From Natronohydrobacter sp. (lineage in GTDB: Bacteria; Pseudomonadota; Alphaproteobacteria; Rhodobacterales; Rhodobacteraceae): a stretch of 64,000 bases of DNA. The translations under genes and the position numbers were made by a program. The DNA is taken from assembly GCA_020832555.1 (NCBI GenBank), contig JAFIEM010000007.1, positions 1-64,000 on the forward strand. Reading direction: 5' to 3'. Of this stretch, positions 1 to 8,191 are shown piece by piece (the stretch's first letter is position 1; the number at the start of each line of letters is the position of its first letter). The notes beneath the pieces were generated by a model, which saw only the letters and a program-made list of their open reading frames with translations, made no database searches and had not been told where the DNA came from.

Positions 1-2
1 AT

Positions 3-1190
3 GTGGGCCGCCGCATGGGCTGGGCGGACGCCTTTGGCTGGCAGGAGGCCGCCGAAGTTTTTGCCGAACATGCAGCGCTTTCCGGTGTGGCGGGCGAGTT
101 GGGGCGCGATTTCGATATTTCGGGACTGGTGAGCGTTGACTATGACCAGCTTGAGCCGACCCGCTGGCCCGTCAGTGCGCGCAAGCAGGGCGGGCGCTTC
201 TTCGCCGAGGGTGGTTTCTTCACCCCGGATGCGCGCGCGCGGATGCTTCCGATCCTGCCGCGCATGCCGGTTGCGAAAACCGCGCCGCGCTATCCGTTTC
301 GCCTGAACACAGGCCGTATCCGTGACCAGTGGCATACGATGACGCGCTCAGGTCTTGCGCCACGGCTGAACCAGCATATTGCCGAGCCTTTCATCGAGAT
401 CAACCCGGATGACGCTACTGTTCTGGGTCTTGAGCCGGACACGCTGGCGCGCGTCACCAGTCCGCAAGGGCAGGCGATTCTGCGTGTCGCGATTACCGAC
501 CGGGTGCAGCGCGGACAGGTTTTTGCGCCGATGCACTGGACAGGCGAGAGCGCGCCCACGGGCCGGGTCGATGCGCTGGTCGCGGCGGTCACGGATCCAA
601 TCTCTGGGCAGCCCGAGAGCAAGGCCTCTGTCGTCGCCATCGCGCCGTTGGCCCCGGCCTGGTATGGGTTTGCGGTTTCGACGCAGCCCTTGACCCCGAA
701 AGCAGCCTATTGGGCGCGCGCCCGGACCGAAGGGGGATGGCGCTGCGAACTGGCGGGGATGGAGGCGCCCTCTCAGTGGGAAGCCTATGGGCGCGCGCTG
801 TTCAACCTGCCGGATGCCACTTGCCTGAGCGTCGAGGACCGTATCCGTGGCACCTATCGGCTGGCCTTCATGGACGGGCGGCGGGTGCTCGCGGCGCTGT
901 TTGCAGCACCTGATCCGGTGACGCTGGCGCGGGGGCATGTCGCCGCGCAGATCGGAACCGAGGGGGCGGGGCTGCTGGCCGGTCGGCCCGCGCAGGGCAT
1001 GGCCGATCCGGGGCCGACTATCTGCGCCTGCCTAAATGTGGGGAAGAACACGATCTGCACCGCGATTGCGACGCAGGGTCTGACCACGGTTGATCAGATC
1101 GGTGCGGCCTTGCAGGCGGGCACAAGCTGCGGATCGTGCAAGCCGGATCTGGCGGCGCTGCTGGCCATGCGGCTGGAGGCAGCGGAATGA
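3..1190 (+). CDS. nasA: Assimilatory nitrate reductase large subunit, C-terminal part (partial)
   Basis: This is the 3' part of a molybdopterin nitrate reductase; the 5' end lies outside the window, so the printed start is artificial. The middle (about residues 115-235) looks like the molybdopterin-dinucleotide binding domain (RLNTGRIRDQWHTMTRSG, then an INPDDA segment). The last about 55 residues form a BFD-like [2Fe-2S] domain with four cysteines (CACLNVGK, then GTSCGSCK). That C-terminal BFD domain is typical of assimilatory NasA rather than respiratory NarG or NapA. The enzyme reduces nitrate to nitrite in the cytoplasm. It overlaps the next gene by ATGA, so it is co-translated with it and probably with cysG. 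Confidence 0.9.
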   Translation: MGRRMGWADAFGWQEAAEVFAEHAALSGVAGELGRDFDISGLVSVDYDQLEPTRWPVSARKQGGRFFAEGGFFTPDARARMLPILPRMPVAKTAPRYPFRLNTGRIRDQWHTMTRSGLAPRLNQHIAEPFIEINPDDATVLGLEPDTLARVTSPQGQAILRVAITDRVQRGQVFAPMHWTGESAPTGRVDALVAAVTDPISGQPESKASVVAIAPLAPAWYGFAVSTQPLTPKAAYWARARTEGGWRCELAGMEAPSQWEAYGRALFNLPDATCLSVEDRIRGTYRLAFMDGRRVLAALFAAPDPVTLARGHVAAQIGTEGAGLLAGRPAQGMADPGPTICACLNVGKNTICTAIATQGLTTVDQIGAALQAGTSCGSCKPDLAALLAMRLEAAE

Positions 1191-2143
1191 GCCTGGCACC
1201 CTATATTCACGCGATGGGACGCGGTCCGGGGCGGGCGCGCAATCTGGATGCGACCGAGGCCGAGGAGGCGATGCGCCTGATCCTGTCGGGCGGGGTGGAT
1301 CCGCATGCCATTGGCGCGCTGTTGATGTTGATGCGCTACCGGGGTGAGACGCCGGAAGAGATCGCTGGTTTCACCCGTGCTGCGCGTGCGGTTTTGCCCG
1401 TATTGCCGCAGGTCGATCTGGACTGGCCCAGCTATGCAGCCGGGCGCACGCGCGGGTTGCCGTGGTTCCTGCTGGCGGCGCGGTTGGTTGCGCAGACCGG
1501 CGCGCGGGTGTTGATCCATGGCTGGAATTCGCACCAGTCGGATGGGGCGGATGTGCGCTCTGCGCTGGCCCTGGCCGGGATTACGCGGGTGGAGAGTATT
1601 GACGCCGCAGGCCGTGTGCTGGACCGTGACGGTATCGCCTATCTGCCGCTGGAGCGTTTCGCACCGCGTCTGCTGGAATTGTTGCGCCTGCGCGAGGTTC
1701 TGGGGCTGCGGTCCTGCATCAACACGGTCTGCCGGATGCTGAACCCGGCGGCGGCCCCGGCGGCGGTGCAGGGGGTTTTCCATCCGCCCTATCTGGGGCT
1801 GCAACAGGCGGCGGGGGCGGTTCTGGGCCAGCCAAGATTGTGCATCCTGAAAGGGGGAGGGGGGGAGTTCGAGCGCAACCCGTCAAAGCAGGTGACATTG
1901 TTTCGTCTGACCGAGGCGCGGCCCTGCGAGACCCAGCTTGCCCCGATCCTGCCCGAGGTGCAGCGCTTGTCCGATCTGCCGCATCCGCCGCAAGCGCTGG
2001 CGGATCTGTGGTCCGGGCGCCTGCATGATCCATTCGCGCAGGCCATCGTGACCGGAACGGCGCAGGCGGCGCTCTTGGCACTGAGGTCGGGTGCGGATGC
2101 CAAGGCGCTCTGGACCGAACGCCCTTCTTCTCTCGCGGCCTGA
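1187..2143 (+). CDS. Anthranilate phosphoribosyltransferase-like (glycosyltransferase family 3) protein in the nitrate operon
   Basis: A 318-residue protein starting at the ATG that overlaps the nasA stop (ATGA); the longer ORF start at 1136 would lie inside nasA. The N-terminus (ATEAEEAMRLILSGGVDPHAIGALLMLMR) is the helical domain of the anthranilate/thymidine phosphorylase superfamily, and the centre contains an ESIDAAGRVLDRDG segment. True TrpD proteins have a KHGNR phosphate/PRPP loop; here the corresponding region reads LIHGWNSHQSDGADVR, so TrpD activity is doubtful. It resembles the YbiB-like branch of the family. Its place between nitrate reductase and siroheme synthase suggests a role in nitrate assimilation, but the substrate is unknown. 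Confidence 0.75.
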   Translation: MSLAPYIHAMGRGPGRARNLDATEAEEAMRLILSGGVDPHAIGALLMLMRYRGETPEEIAGFTRAARAVLPVLPQVDLDWPSYAAGRTRGLPWFLLAARLVAQTGARVLIHGWNSHQSDGADVRSALALAGITRVESIDAAGRVLDRDGIAYLPLERFAPRLLELLRLREVLGLRSCINTVCRMLNPAAAPAAVQGVFHPPYLGLQQAAGAVLGQPRLCILKGGGGEFERNPSKQVTLFRLTEARPCETQLAPILPEVQRLSDLPHPPQALADLWSGRLHDPFAQAIVTGTAQAALLALRSGADAKALWTERPSSLAA

Positions 2144-2157
2144 ACAGGAGCAGACTG

Positions 2158-3537
2158 ATGAAAACCTTTCCCATGTTTCTGCAGATGGCGGGTCGCCATG
2201 TCGTGATTGTCGGCGGAGGCGAACAGGCCGCGCAGAAAGCGCGGCTCATGCTGAAAACCGAGGCGCGGCTGGTTTTGGTGGCATCGGAGCTGGATGCGGA
2301 GCTTCAGGCGCTCGTGGCTGAGGGACGAGCGGAACAGGCCACGACGCTTTCCGTCGAGGTGTTTCGGGGGGCCGCGCTTGTTTTCGTCGCGACGGGCTGC
2401 GTGGGGCTGGATTATGCCGCGCATGCCTTGGCCAAGGAGGCAGGTGCTATGGTCAATGTGGTGGATCGGCCTGCGCTTTGTGATGCAACCACGCCCTCGA
2501 TTGTGGATCGTGACCCCGTGGTTGTTGCGATCTCGACCGAAGGCACCGCGCCCGTGCTTGCGCGCCAGATCCGGGCGCGGATCGAGACCCTGCTGGAGCC
2601 GTCGCTGGGGGAGCTTGCGGCGCTTGCAGGTCGGCTGCGCGGGCAGGTCAGCCGCCAGATCCCGCAGCGCGCGCGGCGGTTCTTCTGGGATTGGGTGTTC
2701 AATGGCGCACCGCGTCAGGCCATGGCGCGGGGGGCCGGGCGAGAGGCGTCGAGGCTGGTCAAGGCGCGGCTTGACAGGACCGGTGCTGAACCGCTGCAGG
2801 GGTCGATCGCGCTGGTGGGCGCCGGGCCGGGGGCGGCGGATCTGCTGACGCTGCGCGCGCTGCGCCTGCTGCAGGATGCCGATATCGTCTATTATGACCG
2901 TCTTGTGGACCCCGCCGTTCTGGAACTCGCCCGGCGCGATGCCGAGCGCGTCTTTGTCGGAAAGGAAGTGGGCGCGAATTCCTGGCCGCAGGATCGGATC
3001 AACGCGGTGATTGTTGCGGCGGCGCGTCAGGGCAAACGGGTTGTGCGGCTGAAATCGGGCGATCCCGGTGTCTTTGGGCGTGTCACAGAGGAACTGGAGG
3101 TTGCGCGTGCGGCGGGTATCGCGGTCGAGATCGTGCCCGGGGTGACTGCCGCGAGTGCGGCGGCGGCGAGTCTGGGGCGTGGGCTGACCGAGCGGGGCCA
3201 GACGGACCGGCTGCTTTTGGCGACAGCGACCTGCAAACCGGGCGATCCCGAACCCGATTGGGCACGGATGCTGCAACCCGGCACAACATTGGCGGTTTAT
3301 ATGGGGGTCAAGAAGGCAGCCGCGATTGTGGGCCGGATGAGGGAGGCGGGGATCCCCATGCAGATCGAGACCGAGATTGTTGCCAATGCATCAACCGCGC
3401 AGGAGCGAGTCATCCGTTGCCTGCTTGCGGATCTGCCCGAAGCACTTGATCAGGCGCAGGTCACGAATCCTGCAATCATTTTCCTGCGCTGGCCAAAGCG
3501 CCTGTCGGGTAGGGCAATGGCTATCGCTGCGGCATAG
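2158..3537 (+). CDS. cysG: Siroheme synthase (precorrin-2 dehydrogenase/ferrochelatase fused to uroporphyrinogen-III C-methyltransferase)
   Basis: A 459-residue bifunctional CysG of usual length. Residues 1-115 hold the NAD-binding Rossmann domain (VVIVGGGEQAAQKARLML), followed by the dimerisation/central region. From about 210 comes the SAM-dependent methyltransferase domain (VGAGPGAADLLTLRALRLL, YYDRLVDPAVLEL, RLKSGDPGVFGR, VPGVTAASAAAA). It makes siroheme for assimilatory nitrite and sulfite reductases. It sits 14 bp downstream of the previous gene, so it completes a nitrate-assimilation operon whose earlier genes are outside the window. Confidence 0.95.
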   Translation: MKTFPMFLQMAGRHVVIVGGGEQAAQKARLMLKTEARLVLVASELDAELQALVAEGRAEQATTLSVEVFRGAALVFVATGCVGLDYAAHALAKEAGAMVNVVDRPALCDATTPSIVDRDPVVVAISTEGTAPVLARQIRARIETLLEPSLGELAALAGRLRGQVSRQIPQRARRFFWDWVFNGAPRQAMARGAGREASRLVKARLDRTGAEPLQGSIALVGAGPGAADLLTLRALRLLQDADIVYYDRLVDPAVLELARRDAERVFVGKEVGANSWPQDRINAVIVAAARQGKRVVRLKSGDPGVFGRVTEELEVARAAGIAVEIVPGVTAASAAAASLGRGLTERGQTDRLLLATATCKPGDPEPDWARMLQPGTTLAVYMGVKKAAAIVGRMREAGIPMQIETEIVANASTAQERVIRCLLADLPEALDQAQVTNPAIIFLRWPKRLSGRAMAIAAA

Positions 3538-3566
3538 CGCCTTTGGCGCATGGACAGGATCTGCGG

Positions 3567-5405
3567 CTATTCCAGCAACCCGAAGCGGTGCATCTTGTTG
3601 TAAAGAGTCTTGCGTGAAATCCCGAGATAGGCTGCGGTATCACCGCGCCGGAAACGGTTCTTGCGCAAGGCGTCCAGCAACCAGTCCCGTTCTGTGACCG
3701 GCTGGTAGCTGTGCTCTGACATATCCGGCATGTCGGCGGTTCTGTGGCCAATCGCCGAAGAAATCTGCGCCGAGCCGATCGTCATATGTTCCGCTTCAAG
3801 TGCTGCGCGGTCGATCACCGAGCGCAGTTCCGGTATGTTTCCCGGCCAGGGATGGGCCAGAAGCAGGCGGTAGCCATCTGCGGAAATCTGCTGCCCGCGC
3901 CCCGCCATTCCCAGACGATGCCGGGCGAGGGCGGGAACGTCTTCGGGGCGTTCGCGCAAGGGGGGAATCTCGACCCTGCCGGCCTGAAATCTGCGGGACA
4001 GGGCCGGGATCAGCCCGGTTCCAAGGTCAGCGCCGATCTGGCAGACCAGAACCAGACGGGCATTGCTCTCTGCCCGGAGCGCGCCTCGCGGCGGGTCATC
4101 TGCCATGAGGGCATCGTCTTCGAGCCAGTCTGCCAGCCGCCGTTGCAGGTCGGGCGACAGGGTTTCGGCATTTTCGATGACAACGGTGCTGCCGGGTCTG
4201 GCCAGAAAGCCCTGACGCCGCGTGCCATCGCCAAAAAGGGCGATTTCGGGCTGTGCGTCGGCGCTACCCGCGCGCAGCGTCAGAAGCGGGCCCTCGCGCC
4301 GTGACAATGGATGCAGCGCGCGGGCAAGTGTCGTGCGCCCAAGTCCGGCTTCGCCGCATATCTTTACGGGAATCCGGGTGGCCGCCAGCCGGGTGATCTG
4401 TTCCAGCACCGAGATCACGAATTCCGATTGCCCGACAACGCCGCCGATCCGGGCCGTGCGCGCCAGTTCGCGCGACTGCACGGTATTCGCCTGTTTGAGC
4501 AGGCCAAACGCCTTGAAGGCCGAGGTGCGTTCGGTGACAGACATTTCCAGCGGCATGCGGTCCAGCGTCGAGCCCCCCACATACCCGTCGGCGCGCGCCT
4601 CGTCGCAGACGCGGAACATGTCATCGGGGCTGATGATGGGGCCGCCTTCGACGAAACAGAGCATGTCGGGTGCCTTGCTTCGGACCTGAGTGAAAATCCG
4701 GCGCGCGCGGTCTGCGGCCTCGGCAATGGTGAAGCTCTGGGCCACGGCCTGCACCCCGCCTGCATTCCAGCCGAAATTCAGGCAGATCATGTCCACTCTG
4801 GTCGCGATAAGCTGTGCGATTTCGGCGCGGGTCTTGGCATAGCCGAAAGTCATCAGTCCGGCTGCGCGCGCCAGTGCCAGCATCCGGGCTTCACGGGCGA
4901 AACCGAGACCGGCCTCTTCCAGCCGCAGGCGGAACTGGCCATCGAAATGGATCGCTGAGGGGAAATTCGTGATCCCCTGATAGCCGGTCTCACAGACCTG
5001 CGCCACGATCTGTTCCGGGCTGGTCGCCGGATCGAAACAGCAGGCGCCGAACAGCACCGGCACATCCACGCGGTCCAGAATTTCGCGGCGCGCAAAGCCA
5101 TCCGTGAACTGGTTGGAATTGTTCAGCGGCAAGAGTGCGGCCAGCGAGGCCGCGCCCATGACCCGGAAACGCCCGGCATTCAGCGCGAGCAGAAAATCCG
5201 CCCCACCGCGCACGGCGGCTTCTGCGGTCATTCCGACCCCGATCGCCCCACCGACAAGCAGGCTTGCATTGCCCGCTGTCCTTTTGCGCAGAAGCTCTTG
5301 AAGTGCTGCGGACTGCGCTTGAGGTGCGGCTGTGATTCCGTCTGGATCATGCATATCGGACGAGTCCATCAGCGCAGGCGCGGGCGGGATCCAGTTCGTG
5401 GCCAT
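3567..5405 (-). CDS. TIM-barrel (COG5564/PF09370) - degenerate AAA+ - Fis-type HTH regulator
   Basis: An about 612-residue regulator. Residues 38-310 are a PEP-hydrolase-like TIM barrel (LLVGGAIGVGMTAEAA, GITNFPSAIHFDG, VEGGPIISPDDMF) clearly related to the product of the gene at 12185. Residues 325-540 are an NtrC-type AAA+ domain, and 575-612 a Fis-type HTH (DTAAYLGISRKTLYNKMHR). The AAA+ part is degenerate: Walker A is GEAGLGRTT (Arg for Lys), the Walker B position reads VVIENAE, and the sigma-54 contact motif GAFTGA is missing. It therefore probably binds DNA without acting as a sigma-54 activator. The start is uncertain: TTG 5411, ATG 5405, 5369 or 5354, all overlapping the upstream gene's stop. 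It lies divergent to the transporter/TIM-barrel operon it probably controls. Confidence 0.8.
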   Translation of the reverse strand: MATNWIPPAPALMDSSDMHDPDGITAAPQAQSAALQELLRKRTAGNASLLVGGAIGVGMTAEAAVRGGADFLLALNAGRFRVMGAASLAALLPLNNSNQFTDGFARREILDRVDVPVLFGACCFDPATSPEQIVAQVCETGYQGITNFPSAIHFDGQFRLRLEEAGLGFAREARMLALARAAGLMTFGYAKTRAEIAQLIATRVDMICLNFGWNAGGVQAVAQSFTIAEAADRARRIFTQVRSKAPDMLCFVEGGPIISPDDMFRVCDEARADGYVGGSTLDRMPLEMSVTERTSAFKAFGLLKQANTVQSRELARTARIGGVVGQSEFVISVLEQITRLAATRIPVKICGEAGLGRTTLARALHPLSRREGPLLTLRAGSADAQPEIALFGDGTRRQGFLARPGSTVVIENAETLSPDLQRRLADWLEDDALMADDPPRGALRAESNARLVLVCQIGADLGTGLIPALSRRFQAGRVEIPPLRERPEDVPALARHRLGMAGRGQQISADGYRLLLAHPWPGNIPELRSVIDRAALEAEHMTIGSAQISSAIGHRTADMPDMSEHSYQPVTERDWLLDALRKNRFRRGDTAAYLGISRKTLYNKMHRFGLLE

Positions 5406-6060
5406 ATTCAACAGGGCAGAAGAGGCGCAGGGATGCCGGAGTTCGCGCGCGCAGGGCTGTCAATGTCGCTGCGGCTTTCTGCCCGGCGCTGGCGCGGTTA
5501 CGCCAATCTGTTGACGGCGGACCGGGATGGATCACCAGATCACGGAGCCCCCGTTCCATCAGACGTATTGCATTCTCGGTCGAGGTCGCAAATCCAACCA
5601 CGGAAAACCCCTGTTGGCTGAACTGCTGCAAGATCTCTGCTTCCCGCTCTACGCCCAGATCGGCGCTTTCGAATCCGCGCGCGGCTGTGCCATCGACCAC
5701 CTGAATGGTCGGAAAATTCGTGACCGCCGTGATATTTGCGGATTTCAGCAGCCGTGTGACATCGCGCAGCCGCAAGAATGGATCGACGCAAAGCAGCGCC
5801 GCGATCTGCGCGCAAGCGGCTGTTTCCGGCAGCGCGTTGCCCCTGGTTTCGCCGCTCAGGGCAGAGAACAATGCGCCGTTGATGTCGAGGACGGGCAGGA
5901 TCGACAAGAGATCGCGCTGTGCGACCGGCAGTCTGTCCAGCCAGGGCGCGAAGATTTGTAAGGGCCGGGAATCGTCGCCAGCGGTTGCGCTGTCGCGACC
6001 TGCCCGGATCAGCAAATCCGGCAGGCGGTCTGCCGGGTTTTTGGGGTCGACGTTACTCAT
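5347..6060 (-). CDS. Degenerate TIM-barrel (COG5564-like) protein, partner of the adjacent regulator
   Basis: A 237-residue protein from the ATG at 6058-6060 (MSNVDPKNPADRL); the ORF-track start 13 codons upstream is less likely. It carries a partial PEP-hydrolase-like barrel: CVDPFLRLRDVTRLLK and AVTNFPTIQVVDG match [15 protein letters not shown] and [13 protein letters not shown] in the gene at 12185. The first strand glycine loop (GGGAGTG) and the last strands are absent, so catalysis is unlikely. It overlaps the next gene by about 58 bp or less in another frame. It may be a ligand-sensing subunit or the split front half of an ancestral two-barrel regulator. I see no HTH in it. Confidence 0.65.
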   Translation of the reverse strand: MSNVDPKNPADRLPDLLIRAGRDSATAGDDSRPLQIFAPWLDRLPVAQRDLLSILPVLDINGALFSALSGETRGNALPETAACAQIAALLCVDPFLRLRDVTRLLKSANITAVTNFPTIQVVDGTAARGFESADLGVEREAEILQQFSQQGFSVVGFATSTENAIRLMERGLRDLVIHPGPPSTDWRNRASAGQKAAATLTALRARTPASLRLFCPVEYGHELDPARACADGLVRYA

Positions 6061-6188
6061 TTTTACCCAATATCTGCCGGAATTGGCTGTGGCAAGCACC
6101 CATTCATCTGGTCAATATTGAGGAATAAAGACGCCGCCACCGTGTGGGAGGCCCCTTGGGGTTCGCGGGGCGTGCCGAGGAGGAAAAC
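6061..6188. promoter_or_regulatory. Divergent promoter region between the TIM-barrel regulators and the ABC/UPF0261 operon
   Basis: This 128-bp gap separates two divergent operons and must hold both promoters. A strong ribosome binding site (GAGGAGGAAAAC) sits just before the GTG at 6189 and decides that start. I see no convincing operator palindrome. Confidence 0.55.
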
Positions 6189-7082
6189 GTGTCTCTGCAA
6201 TTCATTCTGACCGTCACCCTCAACGGGCTGACGCTGGCATCGCTTTACTTTATCGTCGCCAGTGGCTTTTCGTTGATCTTTGGGCTGATGCGCACTGTCA
6301 ACATGGCGCATGGGTCGCTTTACATGGTCGGCGCCTATGTTGGCTTCGCTGTCTATGATCCGCTTTATGCTTCTGATGTCTGGGCATCACACGCCTGGCT
6401 GATCGGTATTGCCGCAGGTATTCTGGCCGCAGCGCTTGTGGGACTGTTCATGCAAGTGGCGCTGCTGGGCTGGATGCAGGGGCAAGAGCTGCGTCAGGCG
6501 CTGGTCACGATTGGCCTGTCGATCATCATTGCCGATCAGCTTCTGGCCCTGTTCGGTGGCAATCCGTTCCGCTTCTTCACGCCGGAACTGCTGTTTGGTC
6601 CGACCGAACTGCCGGTGATCGGGCGCTATCCGATATTCCGGCTGTTTCAGGTGGTTCTTGCGGTTGCTGTGGGCATCGGGCTGTGGCTTTTGCTGAACAA
6701 GACCAAGCTGGGAATTGTCGTGCGCGCAGGTGTCGATGACCGGCAGATGCTGGCCGCCTGCGGGGTCAATGTGCCCTTGGTCGCGGCCACGGTCTTTGCG
6801 CTTGGTGCGGGTCTGGCGGGGCTGGGTGGCGTGATCGGGGCCACGGCGCAGCCAATGGCACTGGGTGTCGATGCGCGCTTCCTGCTGATGTCGCTGGTCG
6901 TGGTGATCGTGGGCGGCATGGGGTCGATTGGCGGTACGGCGCTTGGCGCTTTGCTGATCGGACTGGCTGAACAATGGGGGCAGGTGCTGTTTCCGACCTA
7001 CTCGGTGATCCTGACTTTCGTGATCATGGCGACGGTGCTTGCTGTCTGGCCGCAGGGCTTGCTGGGAAGGAAGCCGACATGA
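6189..7082 (+). CDS. Branched-chain amino acid-type ABC transporter permease (LivH family)
   Basis: A 297-residue integral membrane protein with about eight hydrophobic segments. It starts at a GTG behind a strong Shine-Dalgarno site; the upstream ATG in the ORF track would put that site inside the gene. The N-terminal GLTLASLYFIVASGFSLIFG and NMAHGSLYMVGAY are hallmark LivH sequences, as is the late GGMGSIGGTALGALLIG loop that contacts the ATPase. First gene of the operon running to 13955; it overlaps the next permease gene by four bases. The substrate is unknown. The neighbours (UPF0261, TIM barrel, SRPBCC) suggest an organic acid or aromatic-like compound rather than an amino acid. Confidence 0.92.
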   Translation: MSLQFILTVTLNGLTLASLYFIVASGFSLIFGLMRTVNMAHGSLYMVGAYVGFAVYDPLYASDVWASHAWLIGIAAGILAAALVGLFMQVALLGWMQGQELRQALVTIGLSIIIADQLLALFGGNPFRFFTPELLFGPTELPVIGRYPIFRLFQVVLAVAVGIGLWLLLNKTKLGIVVRAGVDDRQMLAACGVNVPLVAATVFALGAGLAGLGGVIGATAQPMALGVDARFLLMSLVVVIVGGMGSIGGTALGALLIGLAEQWGQVLFPTYSVILTFVIMATVLAVWPQGLLGRKPT

Positions 7083-8086
7083 TCATGATGACCTCTCGCC
7101 AATGGCTGGCAACTGCTGCCGGTGTTGTGATCCTGCTGTCGCTGCCGCTGTTTCTGCCGAATTTCTGGCTGGTGAATATCTTCGGTCGGGCCATGGTTTA
7201 CGGCGTTGTTGCGCTGTCGCTGACCTTTCTGGCGCATTATGGCGGCTTCGTGTCGCTGGCGCAGACCATGGTTGCGGGGGTTGCAGGCTATGCGGTTGCG
7301 ATGATGGCCCCGACGGCCATTCCGCTGGGGCCGCTGGCGATGCCGTATTTTGCCGCCATTCCGCTGGCCCTGCTTGCGGCAACGGTTGCCGGTGCCATCG
7401 TCGGAATGATCGCGGTCAATACCCGCGAGATCTATCTGCTTATGATCACGCTGGCGCTGGCCGTGGGCTTAAGCCTGTTTGCGCAATCCAACATTACCTG
7501 GTTCCGGGGCTATGAGGGGATCCGCAACATCATCGGCCCCGAGGTCATGGGGCTGCCCTTCCGCACGCCACTTGTATTCTACTATGTGGCTCTGGGTGTC
7601 GCCGTGTCGATGTTCCTGCTGGTGCTCTATGTCGTGCGCACGCCCTTCGGGCTGGTCCTGCAGGCGATCCGCGATTCTGACCGGCGGGCTGCGGCCATTG
7701 GCTATTATGTCGGGCTGCACCGGATCGCCTCTTTCGCGCTGGCAGGTTTCATTGCGGGCTGGGGCGGGGTGCTGATCACCTTCTACAATATCGGGATCAC
7801 GCCCAGTTCCATCGGGCTATGGGCCACGGTTGCCGTGCTGATCATGGCTGTGATCGGAGGATTGGGTCATCCGCTGGGCGCGTTCATCGGCGCGCTGATC
7901 TACACAGTGATGGATACTTTCGCCTCGTCGATCATCGGGCATGACCGGTTCAACACGCTGATCGGGTTGGTGTTTCTGGCAATTGTCCTTTTGTCGCCGG
8001 ATGGCGTCTGGGGTCTGGGCAAGCGGCTTTCCACAGCGCTGGGGAAAAGACCGCAGGTGAACGCGGACAGGGAGACATCTCTCTGA
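7079..8086 (+). CDS. Branched-chain amino acid-type ABC transporter permease (LivM family)
   Basis: A 335-residue membrane protein starting at ATG 7079, which overlaps the LivH-like stop (ATGA). LivM hallmarks are LTFLAHYGGFVSLAQTMVAG near the N-terminus, EIYLLMITLALAVGLSLFAQ, and the EAA-type cytoplasmic loop AIRDSDRRAAAIGYYVGLHR. It pairs with the preceding LivH-type subunit to form the membrane channel. The tail is short, without the fused ATPase seen in some LivM proteins. Confidence 0.92.
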   Translation: MIMMTSRQWLATAAGVVILLSLPLFLPNFWLVNIFGRAMVYGVVALSLTFLAHYGGFVSLAQTMVAGVAGYAVAMMAPTAIPLGPLAMPYFAAIPLALLAATVAGAIVGMIAVNTREIYLLMITLALAVGLSLFAQSNITWFRGYEGIRNIIGPEVMGLPFRTPLVFYYVALGVAVSMFLLVLYVVRTPFGLVLQAIRDSDRRAAAIGYYVGLHRIASFALAGFIAGWGGVLITFYNIGITPSSIGLWATVAVLIMAVIGGLGHPLGAFIGALIYTVMDTFASSIIGHDRFNTLIGLVFLAIVLLSPDGVWGLGKRLSTALGKRPQVNADRETSL

Positions 8087-8089
8087 TCT

Positions 8090-8170
8090 GACGGGCGGCA
8101 CTGCGACCCGACCGCCTGTCCTGCTGATCAAAGGGTCCGAGATATCTTTGCCGGGAGGAGGAAACCCGGC
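8090..8170 (+). other. Two hairpins in the gap before the substrate-binding protein gene
   Basis: GACGGGCGG (8090-8098) pairs with CCGCCTGTC (8112-8120) with one G-U pair. GCCGGG (8150-8155) pairs with CCCGGC (8165-8170) around a purine loop AGGAGGAAA. The true ribosome binding site (CGGAGGAG) lies further down, before ATG 8192. The hairpins may protect the 5' end of a processed substrate-binding-protein mRNA; that function is inferred. Confidence 0.4.
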
Positions 8171-8191
8171 GCAACACGGAGGAGACCACTA

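Noticed and set aside
1789-3276. 495-aa reverse ORF
   Set aside because: Shadow of cysG and the preceding gene on the opposite strand.
6145-6160. Possible sigma-54 promoter TGGGAG-N5-TTGGG before the transporter operon
   Set aside because: The -12 GC is missing, and the adjacent regulator lacks GAFTGA and a normal P-loop, so sigma-54 control is not supported.
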